The translations under genes and the position numbers were made by a program. The notes beneath the pieces are model-generated. The model worked only from the letters and a program-made list of their open reading frames with translations. It had not been told where the DNA came from and made no database searches. A stretch of 60,533 bases of DNA from Paenibacillus antibioticophila (GTDB taxonomy: Bacteria > Bacillota > Bacilli > Paenibacillales > Paenibacillaceae): positions 174,340 to 234,872 of the forward strand of contig NZ_HG005141.1 in the NCBI RefSeq assembly GCF_000455265.1. The letters are read 5' to 3'. This document shows, piece after piece, positions 8,858 through 16,757 of the stretch. Positions within the stretch are counted from its first letter, which is position 1, and every line of letters begins with the position of its first letter.

Positions 8858-8894
8858 ATAAAAAGAGAACATGGGATACGGAGGGGGAACTATC

Positions 8895-9956
8895 ATGAAT
8901 CAACGCTCGTTACTTGCTCGTCACGCCTGGCTGCTTGCCGTCGCGCTGATCATCACGCTCATTGCCGGTTGCGGCAGCAATGCTGCACAGAGTCCGGCAC
9001 CTGCTCCGGCAGATGCTTCTGCCTCAGGCACTGAGGCCGGCAATGAAGGCAACTCAACTCCAATTAAGGAATTGACCATTGCCGAGCCCGTTCACAGCAC
9101 CGGTTATTTACCGCTATACATCGCCATTCGCAAAAATCTGTTTGAAGGACTGAGTGTTAAGGCTGTAACCCTTTCAGGCGGAAGCGCGCATACCAATGCC
9201 GTTTTAACCGACCAGGCTTTCGGCTTCATCGGCGGCCCTGAGCATAATGCCTTTGCCAAAGCCAAGGGAGCCGAACTGCGGGCCGTCGTCAACATCGTGA
9301 ACCGGGGCAACGTTTACCTGGTAGCAAGGTCCGATCTGGATCCCGGCACAGATATCGCCGCCTTCATGAAGGGCAAGACCGTAGCAGTATCCCAATACGG
9401 GGGAACACCCAACTCGATTATCCGTTACTTAGCCGGAGAGTGGGGACTTGAACTGAACAAGGATCTGATGCTGAAGGAAGTCGATAATGGAGCCATACCT
9501 GCTGTATTACAGCAGAACCAGGGAGATGTGGCTGTAGTGACCGAACCGCTGCTCACGCAAGGGATCGAGGAAGGCATATGGGGTGAGCCGTTCTACAATG
9601 TACCGAAGGAGCTTGGCCCGTATGCTTACTCCACCATCAATATCAAGCTGGACAGCATCACGAACGATCCCGACACTGTTGAGAAGTTTGTGGAGGGCAT
9701 CCATAAGGGACTGGAGTTCATCCGCGACAACAAGGAAGAAAGCATGGAGATTGCCAAGCTGGAATTCCCTACGATGTCCCAGGAGCTGCTGGAAGCCACT
9801 ATCAACCGGTCCTACGAGGATGAAATGTGGGAGTATTCCGGTCAAATCACTGAAGAGTCTGTCGCTACAGGACTATCGGTTGTCCGGGCTGCCGGCCTGC
9901 TCAAGGATGAGAGCATCGGCTATAGCGACATTGTAGACACCCAATTTGTAAAATAA
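8895..9956 (+). CDS. ABC transporter substrate-binding lipoprotein, NMT1/SsuA type
   Basis: 353-residue lipoprotein that would deliver substrate to the permease upstream. The signal peptide is followed by the lipobox LIAGC (Cys about 27), then an Ala/Pro/Ser linker and an NMT1/THI5-like fold starting IKELTIAEPVHSTGYLPLYIAIRKNLFE. The ATG at 8895 has GGAGGGGG before it; an upstream in-frame start at 8871 precedes the ribosome site and is not used. Family substrates include sulfonates, taurine, nitrate and thiamine precursors. The adjacent amidase suggests an N-carbamoyl or amide compound instead (inference). Confidence 0.92.
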   Translation: MNQRSLLARHAWLLAVALIITLIAGCGSNAAQSPAPAPADASASGTEAGNEGNSTPIKELTIAEPVHSTGYLPLYIAIRKNLFEGLSVKAVTLSGGSAHTNAVLTDQAFGFIGGPEHNAFAKAKGAELRAVVNIVNRGNVYLVARSDLDPGTDIAAFMKGKTVAVSQYGGTPNSIIRYLAGEWGLELNKDLMLKEVDNGAIPAVLQQNQGDVAVVTEPLLTQGIEEGIWGEPFYNVPKELGPYAYSTINIKLDSITNDPDTVEKFVEGIHKGLEFIRDNKEESMEIAKLEFPTMSQELLEATINRSYEDEMWEYSGQITEESVATGLSVVRAAGLLKDESIGYSDIVDTQFVK

Positions 9957-9984
9957 TTAAATAACCAAGGAGGCTGAATCAATT

Positions 9985-10740
9985 ATGAAAGTATGGGACC
10001 GCTTTTTAACGGATCGCGATAAGCAAGTATTCGGTAGTGCCGGTTATGACGCTAAGGCCGGCTTCGGGCAACGCCCGGCCCTGCTGGTGATTGACGTCAG
10101 CTATGGATTCTGCGGACATGAGAGAGAACCGATTCTGGATTCGGTCAAACACTGGCGCAATAGCTGCGGCGAAGCTGCCTGGGATGCCATTCCTTACATT
10201 CAGAAGCTCCTGCATGCCGCCAGGGAGCAACGCATTCCGATTTTCTACACCACCGGTGTTGACCGCCGTCCCGACGGATTCGATGCCGGCGGCTGGCGGC
10301 GGAAGAATACCCGCTCCTCCGAAGGCGAGACTATTTCGGGATACGGCAGCAATGAAATCGTACGTGAAATTGCGCCTCAGCCGGAAGATATTGTTATCGA
10401 GAAGCTGAAGCCCTCGCCTTTCCATGGCACACCGCTGGTGGGGTATCTGACCGATCTCGGTATCGACACCTTGCTCATTTGCGGCACGACAACCGGCGGA
10501 TGCGTTCGGGCCGGAGTCATCGATGCCTTCTCCTATAACTACTATGTCGGCGTTGTTGAAGAGTGCACCTTTGACCGCGGGGAAGCCTCGCATGCCATCA
10601 ACCTCTTCGACATGAACGCCAAGTATGCCGACGTAGTCAGCACGGAGGAAGCCGTGAATTATATGAAGCAAACGGCGAAGGGACTGCACGACAGCAAAAT
10701 TGCTTTCCCTGCCTCCCCTTCCAATACCGCTGTGCTGTAA
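9985..10740 (+). CDS. isochorismatase-superfamily cysteine hydrolase, N-carbamoylsarcosine amidase-like
   Basis: 251-residue cytoplasmic hydrolase. The likely catalytic triad is Asp37 (ALLVIDVSYGF), a Lys at about 140-142 (EKLKPSPF) and Cys173 (CGTTTGGCVRAG). The opening WDRFLTDRDKQVFGSAGYDAKAGFG resembles N-carbamoylsarcosine amidohydrolases and maleamate amidohydrolases, which release ammonia (and CO2 for the former). A cis-peptide-type GTTTGGCVRAG and a substrate-arginine stretch are present. It is the fourth gene of the LysR/ABC cluster, with AAGGAGG before the ATG, so the imported compound is probably its substrate. Which amide it cleaves cannot be read from the sequence. Confidence 0.82.
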   Translation: MKVWDRFLTDRDKQVFGSAGYDAKAGFGQRPALLVIDVSYGFCGHEREPILDSVKHWRNSCGEAAWDAIPYIQKLLHAAREQRIPIFYTTGVDRRPDGFDAGGWRRKNTRSSEGETISGYGSNEIVREIAPQPEDIVIEKLKPSPFHGTPLVGYLTDLGIDTLLICGTTTGGCVRAGVIDAFSYNYYVGVVEECTFDRGEASHAINLFDMNAKYADVVSTEEAVNYMKQTAKGLHDSKIAFPASPSNTAVL

Positions 10741-10761
10741 ATACAAACCCCAAAGAATAAA

Positions 10762-10802
10762 GCAAAGGCGGAGCCCCGAGCCCCTGGGAACTCCGCCTTT
10801 GC
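10762..10802. terminator. strong hairpin after the cysteine hydrolase
   Basis: GCAAAGGCGGAG pairs perfectly with CTCCGCCTTTGC around a 17-base loop. Only a weak T tract follows, so it may act as a partial terminator or mRNA-end stabiliser between the hydrolase and the MFS gene. Confidence 0.7.
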
Positions 10803-10840
10803 ATTTCCATAAAGTCAATCCACCAAAGGGGGGCGCTTAC

Positions 10841-12118
10841 ATGCCGCTGCCAAAGACATCTACTCCCGCTGCACATCACAATTTCGTCTGGGTATCCATA
10901 TCCTGCGGCCTATACTGGTTCGCCTTCTCGCTGACCAGGCCCATCATCACCTTATATGCCGCCTCTCTGGGCTTGCAGGACATTGCTATCGGCATCGTGC
11001 TCGCGGTCTATGCCCTGTTGCCCATGCTTGCCGCCATTCCCGGCGGATTCATTGCTGACCGCTTTGGCCGGTCCACCGTCTTGCGAGTCGGCGCGCTCAT
11101 GATGCTCGGCAGCGGCCTGCTCTACTTGATATCCAGTGGTCCCTGGACGCTGGCTCTGGCTCAGTTGCTGGCCGGTCTGGGCCAGATGGCTGTCTGGCTG
11201 GCCGTACAGGTATTAATTACGGAAGGTCCGGTACAGGGCAATGAAGGGCGCTTCGCCACCTTTTCTCTGTACATGGCAATTGGGCAGATGCTCGCACCCA
11301 TTCTCTCCGGCTACTTGGCAGACCACTACGGCTATAAAGTCGTGTTTGCCGGATACATCCTAAGCAGCGTCCTGCTTATCTTTACATCCTGGCAATGCCG
11401 GGATGAGGCCCCCCCGCCCCCGGGCTCCGGGGAGGGGAAAACCGCTTTGTCCATGCCGCTGGGGCACAGTGCCGGAATAATACGCCACTGGTTCGGCAAA
11501 TGCCTCGGACTGCTCCGAAACCGCAGCTTTGCAGTCATTTTGTTAACGACCTTCATCTCCCTGTTCATCGTCGATGTGCGTACGGCCTATCTGCCGCTGC
11601 ACCTGGAGTCTCTGGGCATCTCCAACACCAAGGTCGGCTTGCTCGTATCCATCGGCGCAGCATCCGCCTTGTTTGTCCGCCCTCTCTACCCCCGGCTCAT
11701 GGCGAGACTGAGCTTTAGCTGGATGCTGATCCTGACCTATGCTGTCTCATTGCTGCTGTTGTTCGCCACTCCGCTGCTCACCAGCTTCTATAGCATAGCC
11801 GCGCTTGTATTCATTACCGGTCTGGCTCTGGGCATCAACCAGCCGCTAACCCTGTCGATGATCGCTCATTCCACCGCACCGGAGGAGCGCGGCCTCGGCA
11901 TCGGTCTGCGGCTGATGTCCAATCGGGCTGCTCAACTCATGGATCCCCTGCTGTTTGGTCTCTTCACCGCCTTTGTGAGCTTGCGTGCCTCATTCCTGCT
12001 AATCGGCGTCTTGCTGCTCGTCTGCTGCGCGTTCACGGTCCAGCTCCAGCTCTCCGCAGACCGAGCGCCGCATTCGCATGTGCCTTACCGCGACAAAAAA
12101 CCGCGGGCTTCAACATGA
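10841..12118 (+). CDS. MFS transporter
   Basis: 425-residue major facilitator with about 12 helices. The loop 2-3 signature ADRFGRSTVLRVG and the loop 8-9 block are visible. A hydrophilic central loop (about residues 190-225) splits the two halves. The ATG at 10841 follows AAAGGGGGGCG; the longer reading frame back to 10700 runs through the hairpin at 10762-10802 and is rejected. It follows the ABC/amidase genes in the same direction and could export a product or be independent. Its last codons (YRDKKPRAST) overlap a hairpin that serves the opposite strand. Confidence 0.85.
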   Translation: MPLPKTSTPAAHHNFVWVSISCGLYWFAFSLTRPIITLYAASLGLQDIAIGIVLAVYALLPMLAAIPGGFIADRFGRSTVLRVGALMMLGSGLLYLISSGPWTLALAQLLAGLGQMAVWLAVQVLITEGPVQGNEGRFATFSLYMAIGQMLAPILSGYLADHYGYKVVFAGYILSSVLLIFTSWQCRDEAPPPPGSGEGKTALSMPLGHSAGIIRHWFGKCLGLLRNRSFAVILLTTFISLFIVDVRTAYLPLHLESLGISNTKVGLLVSIGAASALFVRPLYPRLMARLSFSWMLILTYAVSLLLLFATPLLTSFYSIAALVFITGLALGINQPLTLSMIAHSTAPEERGLGIGLRLMSNRAAQLMDPLLFGLFTAFVSLRASFLLIGVLLLVCCAFTVQLQLSADRAPHSHVPYRDKKPRAST

Positions 12119-12133
12119 TGCTGAAGCCCGCGG
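12094..12133 (-). terminator. terminator of the TM2 gene pair, inside the MFS 3' end
   Basis: CCGCGGGCTTCA pairs with TGAAGCCCGCGG. On the minus strand it is followed by a run of six T residues, so it ends the leftward TM2 transcript, while its sequence encodes the C-terminal residues of the convergent MFS gene. Confidence 0.8.
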
Positions 12134-12169
12134 CTATCCGCCTATCCTATTTGCATTCCCGCGAACCGG

Positions 12170-12595
12170 CTAAAAATTGTTATCCGTATCTGTCCGGTGG
12201 GATGCGATTTGTGCCACCAACGATTGTTCCAACTGCTGGTTCCAGCTGCGAACCATACCGGGCAGCATGCAGGCATCGACAATAACCCAAATTGTCAGTC
12301 CTAAACCTGCTAAGAGTAATGGAACCAGAAAAATCAACGAATAAAAGGTGTCCGGAGAGGCCTCTGACTCAAGTCCGGAAGAAATGCCAAAGGCGAGGTA
12401 GAAGACAAAAGTCAGTACGAATAGCACTAACTGAATGACCCCGGAGGCAATTCGCTTCAAGTAGAAGCGATGAACTCCCAAATGCCCGGCCAGAAGCATT
12501 AAGTAGGCAAGAGCCAGTGATTTCTCCCGCTTATTCATTTCCGAATTCAGAATCAGCATCTCGGTAGTCGTTAAATCATGTTTTGAGAACTGCAT
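12170..12595 (-). CDS. TM2-domain membrane protein (second of a pair)
   Basis: 141-residue small membrane protein of unknown role. It has the TM2 pattern: two helices, with GHLGVHRFYLKRIASGVIQLVLFVLTFVF before a long insert and a second helix ending in DACMLPGMV. A longer loop (SSGLESEASPDTF) between helices distinguishes it from its neighbour. Its start codon overlaps the stop of the upstream TM2 gene as TAATG, so the two are translationally coupled and probably made in equal amounts. Confidence 0.82.
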   Translation of the reverse strand: MQFSKHDLTTTEMLILNSEMNKREKSLALAYLMLLAGHLGVHRFYLKRIASGVIQLVLFVLTFVFYLAFGISSGLESEASPDTFYSLIFLVPLLLAGLGLTIWVIVDACMLPGMVRSWNQQLEQSLVAQIASHRTDTDNNF

Positions 12596-12939
12596 TAGAT
12601 CGGATACTCCGCAGATCTGCCGCGGTCATGGAAAATGCGGTCCATTGTACGGTGCTCAACCATGGTATTGTGTTCCTTGACCCATGTGTGCACGAGGAAG
12701 GCATCAACAATCCACCAAATCGCCGTTACAATCATGCCAATCATCGTAAGCGAGAGGATGAGCTGTGCAACTGCCGAACCGGTACGCCCCATATAGAAGC
12801 GATGACCACCAAACATGCCCAGAAAGTACCACAAAATATACGCTACTACCATGTTCTTGCCTTGGTTCTTCACCTCGGATTCAAGCAGCAGCAGTTCGCG
12901 TGTATCCAGTTGGGCCTTACGTGCCATCGTTTGATCCAT
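12595..12939 (-). CDS. TM2-domain membrane protein (first of a pair)
   Basis: About 114 residues. The TM2 hallmark MFGGHRFYMGRTGSAVAQLILS is followed by a second helix and IVDAFLVHTWVKEHN. A hydrophilic N-terminus (DTRELLLLESEVKNQGKN) resembles the one in the partner (TTTEMLILNSEMNKREKS), which points to a tandem duplication. AAGGAGGAG lies 12 bases before the ATG at 12939; a TTG two codons further out gives better spacing and is the alternative start. The function of bacterial TM2 proteins is largely unknown. Confidence 0.8.
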   Translation of the reverse strand: MDQTMARKAQLDTRELLLLESEVKNQGKNMVVAYILWYFLGMFGGHRFYMGRTGSAVAQLILSLTMIGMIVTAIWWIVDAFLVHTWVKEHNTMVEHRTMDRIFHDRGRSAEYPI

Positions 12940-13053
12940 GTACAAATATAACTCCTCCTTCAAGAATGTTAAAAATCTTTCTCATCAATTATACCTATAG
13001 AAATATGCATCCTCAATACAAATAATTACATTCGTCCAATTTTGTGCCGAGTG

Positions 13054-13103
13054 AAAAAAAGCCTTGCGTGCAGCGCTAAACGCTCTCCACAGAAGGCTTG
13101 TTT
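13054..13103 (-). terminator. Rho-independent terminator of ychF
   Basis: On the minus strand AAGCCTTCTGTG pairs imperfectly with CACGCAAGGCTT and is followed by seven T residues, just beyond the ychF stop. Confidence 0.75.
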
Positions 13104-13128
13104 CTTAGCGGTTCAGGATTGCAACGAA

Positions 13129-14229
13129 CTACACGTTAAATCGGAAATGCATAACATCTCCATCCTGTACGACGTACTCTTTTCCCTCAAGACGGAGTTG
13201 ACCGCGTTCCCGGGCGACGTTCATGGAGCCTGCCGCCACCAGATCATCATAGGACACCACTTCCGCACGAATAAATCCGCGCTCGAAGTCCGAGTGAATC
13301 ACACCTGCCGCCGCCGGTGCCTTGGTTCCTTTCCGAATCGTCCAGGCACGAACCTCCTGTACGCCCGCTGTAAAGTACGTATAAAGACCCAGCAGACGAT
13401 AAGCAGCTTGGATCAAGCGATCCAGACCGGAGGCTGATAACCCCAGCTCTTCCAGGAACATCGCCTTATCCTCGCCCTCCAGCTCGGCAATCTCAGCTTC
13501 AACCTTGGCGCTGATCGGCACAACCTCGGCTTGCTCTGCCGCCGCAAATTCCCGTACTTGCTGCACGTAAGGATTGTTGTCCGCATCTGTTACGCCGTCC
13601 TCAGCCACATTGGCCGCATAAAGTACCGGCTTCAAGGTCAGCAAATGCAGATCGCGTACAATCAGCTTCTCCTCATCGGACAGCTCGATACTCCGTGCAG
13701 GCTGATCGTTGTAGAGCGCTTCTTTCACCCGCTCCAGCACTTCAACTTCCTGGGCGTACTGCTTGTTGCCGCCCTTCATATTTTTGCGCGACCGTTCGAT
13801 CCGCTTCTCCACGCTATCCAAATCCGCCAGAATCAGCTCCAGATTAATTGTCTGGATGTCGCTGATCGGATTGATTTTCCCATCGACATGAGTAATGTTC
13901 TCATCCTCGAAGCAACGCACAACATGCACAATAGCATCGACTTCACGGATATGAGCCAAAAATTTATTCCCCAGTCCTTCGCCCTTGCTCGCACCGCGTA
14001 CGAGGCCGGCAATATCAACAAATTCAAATGCGGTTGGAACGGTCCGGTTCGGAACAACCAGCTCTGTCAGCTTGGTCAGACGCTCATCCGGCACCTCAAC
14101 AACACCGACATTCGGATCAATCGTACAGAACGGATAGTTTGCGGATTCTGCACCCGCTTGGGTAATCGCGTTAAACAACGTGGATTTTCCAACATTCGGA
14201 AGGCCCACGATCCCAGCCTTTAAAGCCAT
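13129..14229 (-). CDS. ychF: redox-regulated ATPase YchF (Obg-like, OLA1 family)
   Basis: 366-residue P-loop NTPase associated with the ribosome; the family binds ATP rather than GTP. The G1 motif GLPNVGKST is at residues 8-16 and G3 is [19 protein letters not shown]. The NxxE-type G4 seen in YchF replaces NKxD (LYAANVAED). The C-terminal TGS-like domain ends [19 protein letters not shown] and MHFRFNV. Length and termini are normal. It is a single gene with its own terminator. Confidence 0.96.
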   Translation of the reverse strand: MALKAGIVGLPNVGKSTLFNAITQAGAESANYPFCTIDPNVGVVEVPDERLTKLTELVVPNRTVPTAFEFVDIAGLVRGASKGEGLGNKFLAHIREVDAIVHVVRCFEDENITHVDGKINPISDIQTINLELILADLDSVEKRIERSRKNMKGGNKQYAQEVEVLERVKEALYNDQPARSIELSDEEKLIVRDLHLLTLKPVLYAANVAEDGVTDADNNPYVQQVREFAAAEQAEVVPISAKVEAEIAELEGEDKAMFLEELGLSASGLDRLIQAAYRLLGLYTYFTAGVQEVRAWTIRKGTKAPAAAGVIHSDFERGFIRAEVVSYDDLVAAGSMNVARERGQLRLEGKEYVVQDGDVMHFRFNV

Positions 14230-14315
14230 ATCTATGACAACTCCTCAATATTTGATGTGCATAACTTCCCAAAGTACATACTACCTATCATGTGAAAAGA
14301 TTTCAAGGAAGAGGG

Positions 14316-14807
14316 TCATTCTAATTTCTTCTTCATCGTGATATCGGTTGCGACATACCCGGATTTCAGGTAAAGCTGATGCGCTCTTTCATTGTGGGCG
14401 AACACATGAAGCCCGATGCTGGCAGCCCCTTGCTTGCGCGCTTCCTCATCCAGCGCCTGCATCGTTGCCTTCCCATAGCCCTTCCCCTGATATTCCTCGA
14501 AAATAATGATTTCATAAATGAATGCCTCACGACCGCCGCCTCCCGCGCGGTAATGCACCCACAGCTCTCCGAGCTGTGCTCCGGTCTGTTCCTCACGAAC
14601 CAAGAGTAGCGAGTGGTCCTTCGTGTTTAGCCCTTCCGGCAACAAGGAGTGCACCGCCTGCTCCGACAACTTCTGCGCCTCTTCTTCCGCCCAGGTTCCC
14701 GCAGTCACCTTCTCCTTCGCGTAATCTGCCACCAACCTCGTCAGGAATACCCGATACTCCTCTTCTTTCATCGCTTGCAGCGTGACTTTTCCAGTCATGT
14801 CCAACAC
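14316..14807 (-). CDS. GNAT-family N-acetyltransferase
   Basis: 163-residue protein with the acetyl-CoA binding motif A as EYQGKGYGKATMQALDEEARKQGA, followed by LHVFAHNERAHQLYLKSGYVATDITMKK. The N-terminal 60 residues are a variable helical region. It resembles uncharacterised acetyltransferases acting on small molecules or protein N-termini; the substrate is unknown. It is a single gene with its own promoter upstream (14838-14866). Confidence 0.88.
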   Translation of the reverse strand: MLDMTGKVTLQAMKEEEYRVFLTRLVADYAKEKVTAGTWAEEEAQKLSEQAVHSLLPEGLNTKDHSLLLVREEQTGAQLGELWVHYRAGGGGREAFIYEIIIFEEYQGKGYGKATMQALDEEARKQGAASIGLHVFAHNERAHQLYLKSGYVATDITMKKKLE

Positions 14808-14837
14808 ATCCTCTTGAACTTTTATCAGCTTTTATTT

Positions 14838-14866
14838 GTATCAGCTTATATTTATATTAGCTTCAA
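14838..14866 (-). promoter_or_regulatory. probable promoter of the GNAT gene
   Basis: On the minus strand TTGAAG and TGATAC are separated by exactly 17 bases, about 30 bases before the GNAT start. It sits within a stretch where TATCAGCTT-like words recur (14822-14862). Confidence 0.6.
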
Positions 14867-15049
14867 TTTACGTAAAGGGGCGCTACAATCCTGTGAGCAA
14901 TCCTGCGAGCATCCTGTGAGAACCTTCGACCTAGTCGAAGCAACCGCGTAATGCTTAGCCGAAGTAACCTCGTAACCGCCTCCAGCAACGGGGACTATGG
15001 AGCCAAAACACCACAACCCATAGGCACCAGTAATTTGATAGACACCAGT

Positions 15050-15580
15050 AATTTTAATGCTCTTTGTCACTATAATCGCCCACTTGGCGCTCACACCAGC
15101 AATTTTAATGCCTTTTATCACTATAATCGCCGCACTTGCGCTCACAACAGGAATTTTAATGCCTTTCTGCACTATAATCGCCGCACGAGCTCCCACACCA
15201 GTAATTTTAATGCCTTTTGTCACTATAATCGCCGCACTTGCGCCCACAACAGCAATTTTAATGCCTTTTGTCACTATAATCGTCTCACATGCACCCATAC
15301 CAGTAATTTTAATGCCTTTTGTCACTATAATCGCCACACTTGCGCCCACACCAGTAATTTTAATGCCTTTTGTCACTATAATCGACACACTTGCGCCCAC
15401 ACCAGTAATTTTAATGCCTTTTGTCACTATAATCGCCGCACGTGCGCCCACACCAGCAATTTTAATGCCTTTTGTCACTATAATCGCCACACTTGCGCCC
15501 ACACCAGTAATTTTAATGCCTTTTGTCACTATAATCGCCACACTTGCGCCCACACCAGTAATTTTAATGCCTTTTGTCAC
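15050..15580. repeat. 51-bp tandem array, 10 full units plus a 21-bp partial
   Basis: Units start every 51 bases from 15050 to 15560. The first 29 bases of the unit (AATTTTAATG...CTATAATCG) are identical in units 4-10. The remaining 22 bases (around ACTTGCGCCCACACCAG) vary. Units 1-3 are more diverged, and a decayed remnant precedes them from 15024. Each core carries a perfect TATAAT on the plus strand. The frames give 17-residue repeats such as IKITGVGASVAIIVTKG (minus) and ILMPFVTIIATLAPTPV (plus). The differences change amino acids in every frame, which argues against a conserved protein. Confidence 0.97.
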
Positions 15581-15690
15581 TTATTTTCTCGAAATGACTG
15601 ACTAGGGCTGTAGCCAGCCTACAGCAATTCCCTGGCTTACGCAGGGACCGCACGCTGAAGAAGCAGCCGCCAAGCAAGCCCGTCCGAGAG

Positions 15691-16722
15691 CTAGCTCTCG
15701 ATCCGGACAAGCCGCGGCGTATCTCTCAGCGCCGATACATTGCCGGCGCCGATCCCGAACATGGCGGTGCGAAGCTCCAGCTCCACGCGCGCCAGCAGCG
15801 CGTCAAGCTGTTCCTCGGACTGCACCGCCGGTCCGAGCAGCGCACGGCCGAACCCGGCCAGATCCGCCCCAAGCGCAAGCGCCTTGGCGGCATCCACGCC
15901 GGTGTTCAGGCCACCGCTGCCGATAACGGCGACGCCCCGCACCGCCGCCCTCACTTCGCGGATGCACTCCGCGGTCGGGATTCCCCAGCCCGCAAAGGCA
16001 TCCGCTGCCGCACGCCGCACAGGGTCGGCGCTGCGGAGCTTCTCGACCTGGCTCCAGGAGGTTCCTCCGGCGCCAGCCACATCAATAAAGGCCACGCCGG
16101 ACTCCCGAAGCCGGCGTGCCGTCTGCCCGTCAATGCCCCAGCCGACCTCCTTGACCCCGACAGGCACGTCCAGTTGGCGGCACAGCTTGCCGATGCTGGA
16201 CAGCAGGCCGCCGAAGCGGGTGTCTCCTTCAGGCTGGAACACTTCCTGCAGGCCGTTCAGATGCAGCACCAGCATGTCCGCTCCGGCAATCGTAACCGCC
16301 CGCTTGCATTCATCCGCTCCATAGCCGTAATTAAGCTGAACCGCGCCTAAATTGGCAATGATCGGGATGCTCGGCGCGTGGCGGCGAACCTGGAACGTCC
16401 GCGCCAGCTCCTCTTTTTCTACAGCCGCCCGCACAGAGCCTACGCCCATCGTCCAGCCCCGGCGTTCAGCCGCTTCCGCCAGACGCTCATTGATGCGCCA
16501 GGCCAACTCACTTCCTCCGGTCATCGAGCTGATAAGCAGAGGGGTCCGCAGCCCTGCCCCCAGAAACTCTGTCTGCAGGCTGATCTCATCAAAATCCAGC
16601 TCCGGCAGCGCATTGTGGCGGAAGCGGTATTTTTCAAATCCAGTGGTTATCCCGGCCCCGCTTACTTGCTCCTCCAGACATAACCGGATATGCTCGGTCT
16701 TGCGTCCCGACGTATCACTCAT
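15691..16722 (-). CDS. fni: type 2 isopentenyl-diphosphate delta-isomerase
   Basis: FMN- and NAD(P)H-dependent enzyme that interconverts isopentenyl and dimethylallyl diphosphate. The 343-residue product has a TIM-barrel with N-terminal RKTEHIRLCLEE, the ISSMTGGSELAWRINERLA block, the Q/N substrate region LHLNGLQEVFQPEGDTRF, KEVGWGIDGQTARRL, and the phosphate loops IDVAGAGGTSW and VIGSGGLNTGVDAAKALALGADLAGFGRALL. All expected motifs are present. The start lies 35 bases after cls, so the two may be cotranscribed. The stop codon sits in a perfect palindrome GAGAGCTAGCTCTC. Confidence 0.95.
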   Translation of the reverse strand: MSDTSGRKTEHIRLCLEEQVSGAGITTGFEKYRFRHNALPELDFDEISLQTEFLGAGLRTPLLISSMTGGSELAWRINERLAEAAERRGWTMGVGSVRAAVEKEELARTFQVRRHAPSIPIIANLGAVQLNYGYGADECKRAVTIAGADMLVLHLNGLQEVFQPEGDTRFGGLLSSIGKLCRQLDVPVGVKEVGWGIDGQTARRLRESGVAFIDVAGAGGTSWSQVEKLRSADPVRRAAADAFAGWGIPTAECIREVRAAVRGVAVIGSGGLNTGVDAAKALALGADLAGFGRALLGPAVQSEEQLDALLARVELELRTAMFGIGAGNVSALRDTPRLVRIES

Positions 16723-16757
16723 CCTCTGACTCCTCCCTTATCTCGCCTTGCTAGCCG

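Larger units (their letters stand above)
14808..15690. other. gene-free, repeat-rich stretch between a GNAT gene and fni
   Basis: It contains the GNAT promoter, three near copies of CAATCCTGTGAG (14886-14922), the 51-bp tandem array (15024-15580) and small hairpins beyond fni (GCTGTAG/CTACAGC at about 15606-15623). Long open frames exist on both strands only because 51 is a multiple of three. None has a good ribosome site. Confidence 0.7.

Noticed and set aside
10700..10840. Upstream extension of the MFS gene (start at 10700)
   Set aside because: It would overlap the hydrolase gene and read through a perfect 12-bp stem; a strong ribosome site precedes ATG 10841.
15050..15580. CRISPR array
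   Set aside because: The 22-base segments between the constant cores are variants of one sequence, not independent spacers. The period is strictly 51 and no cas gene is present.
14852..15605. Repeat proteins encoded by the open frames across the 51-bp array
   Set aside because: No ribosome sites (the minus frame starts with GTG directly after a stop), frames open on both strands for arithmetic reasons, and unit differences mostly change the amino acid in each frame.
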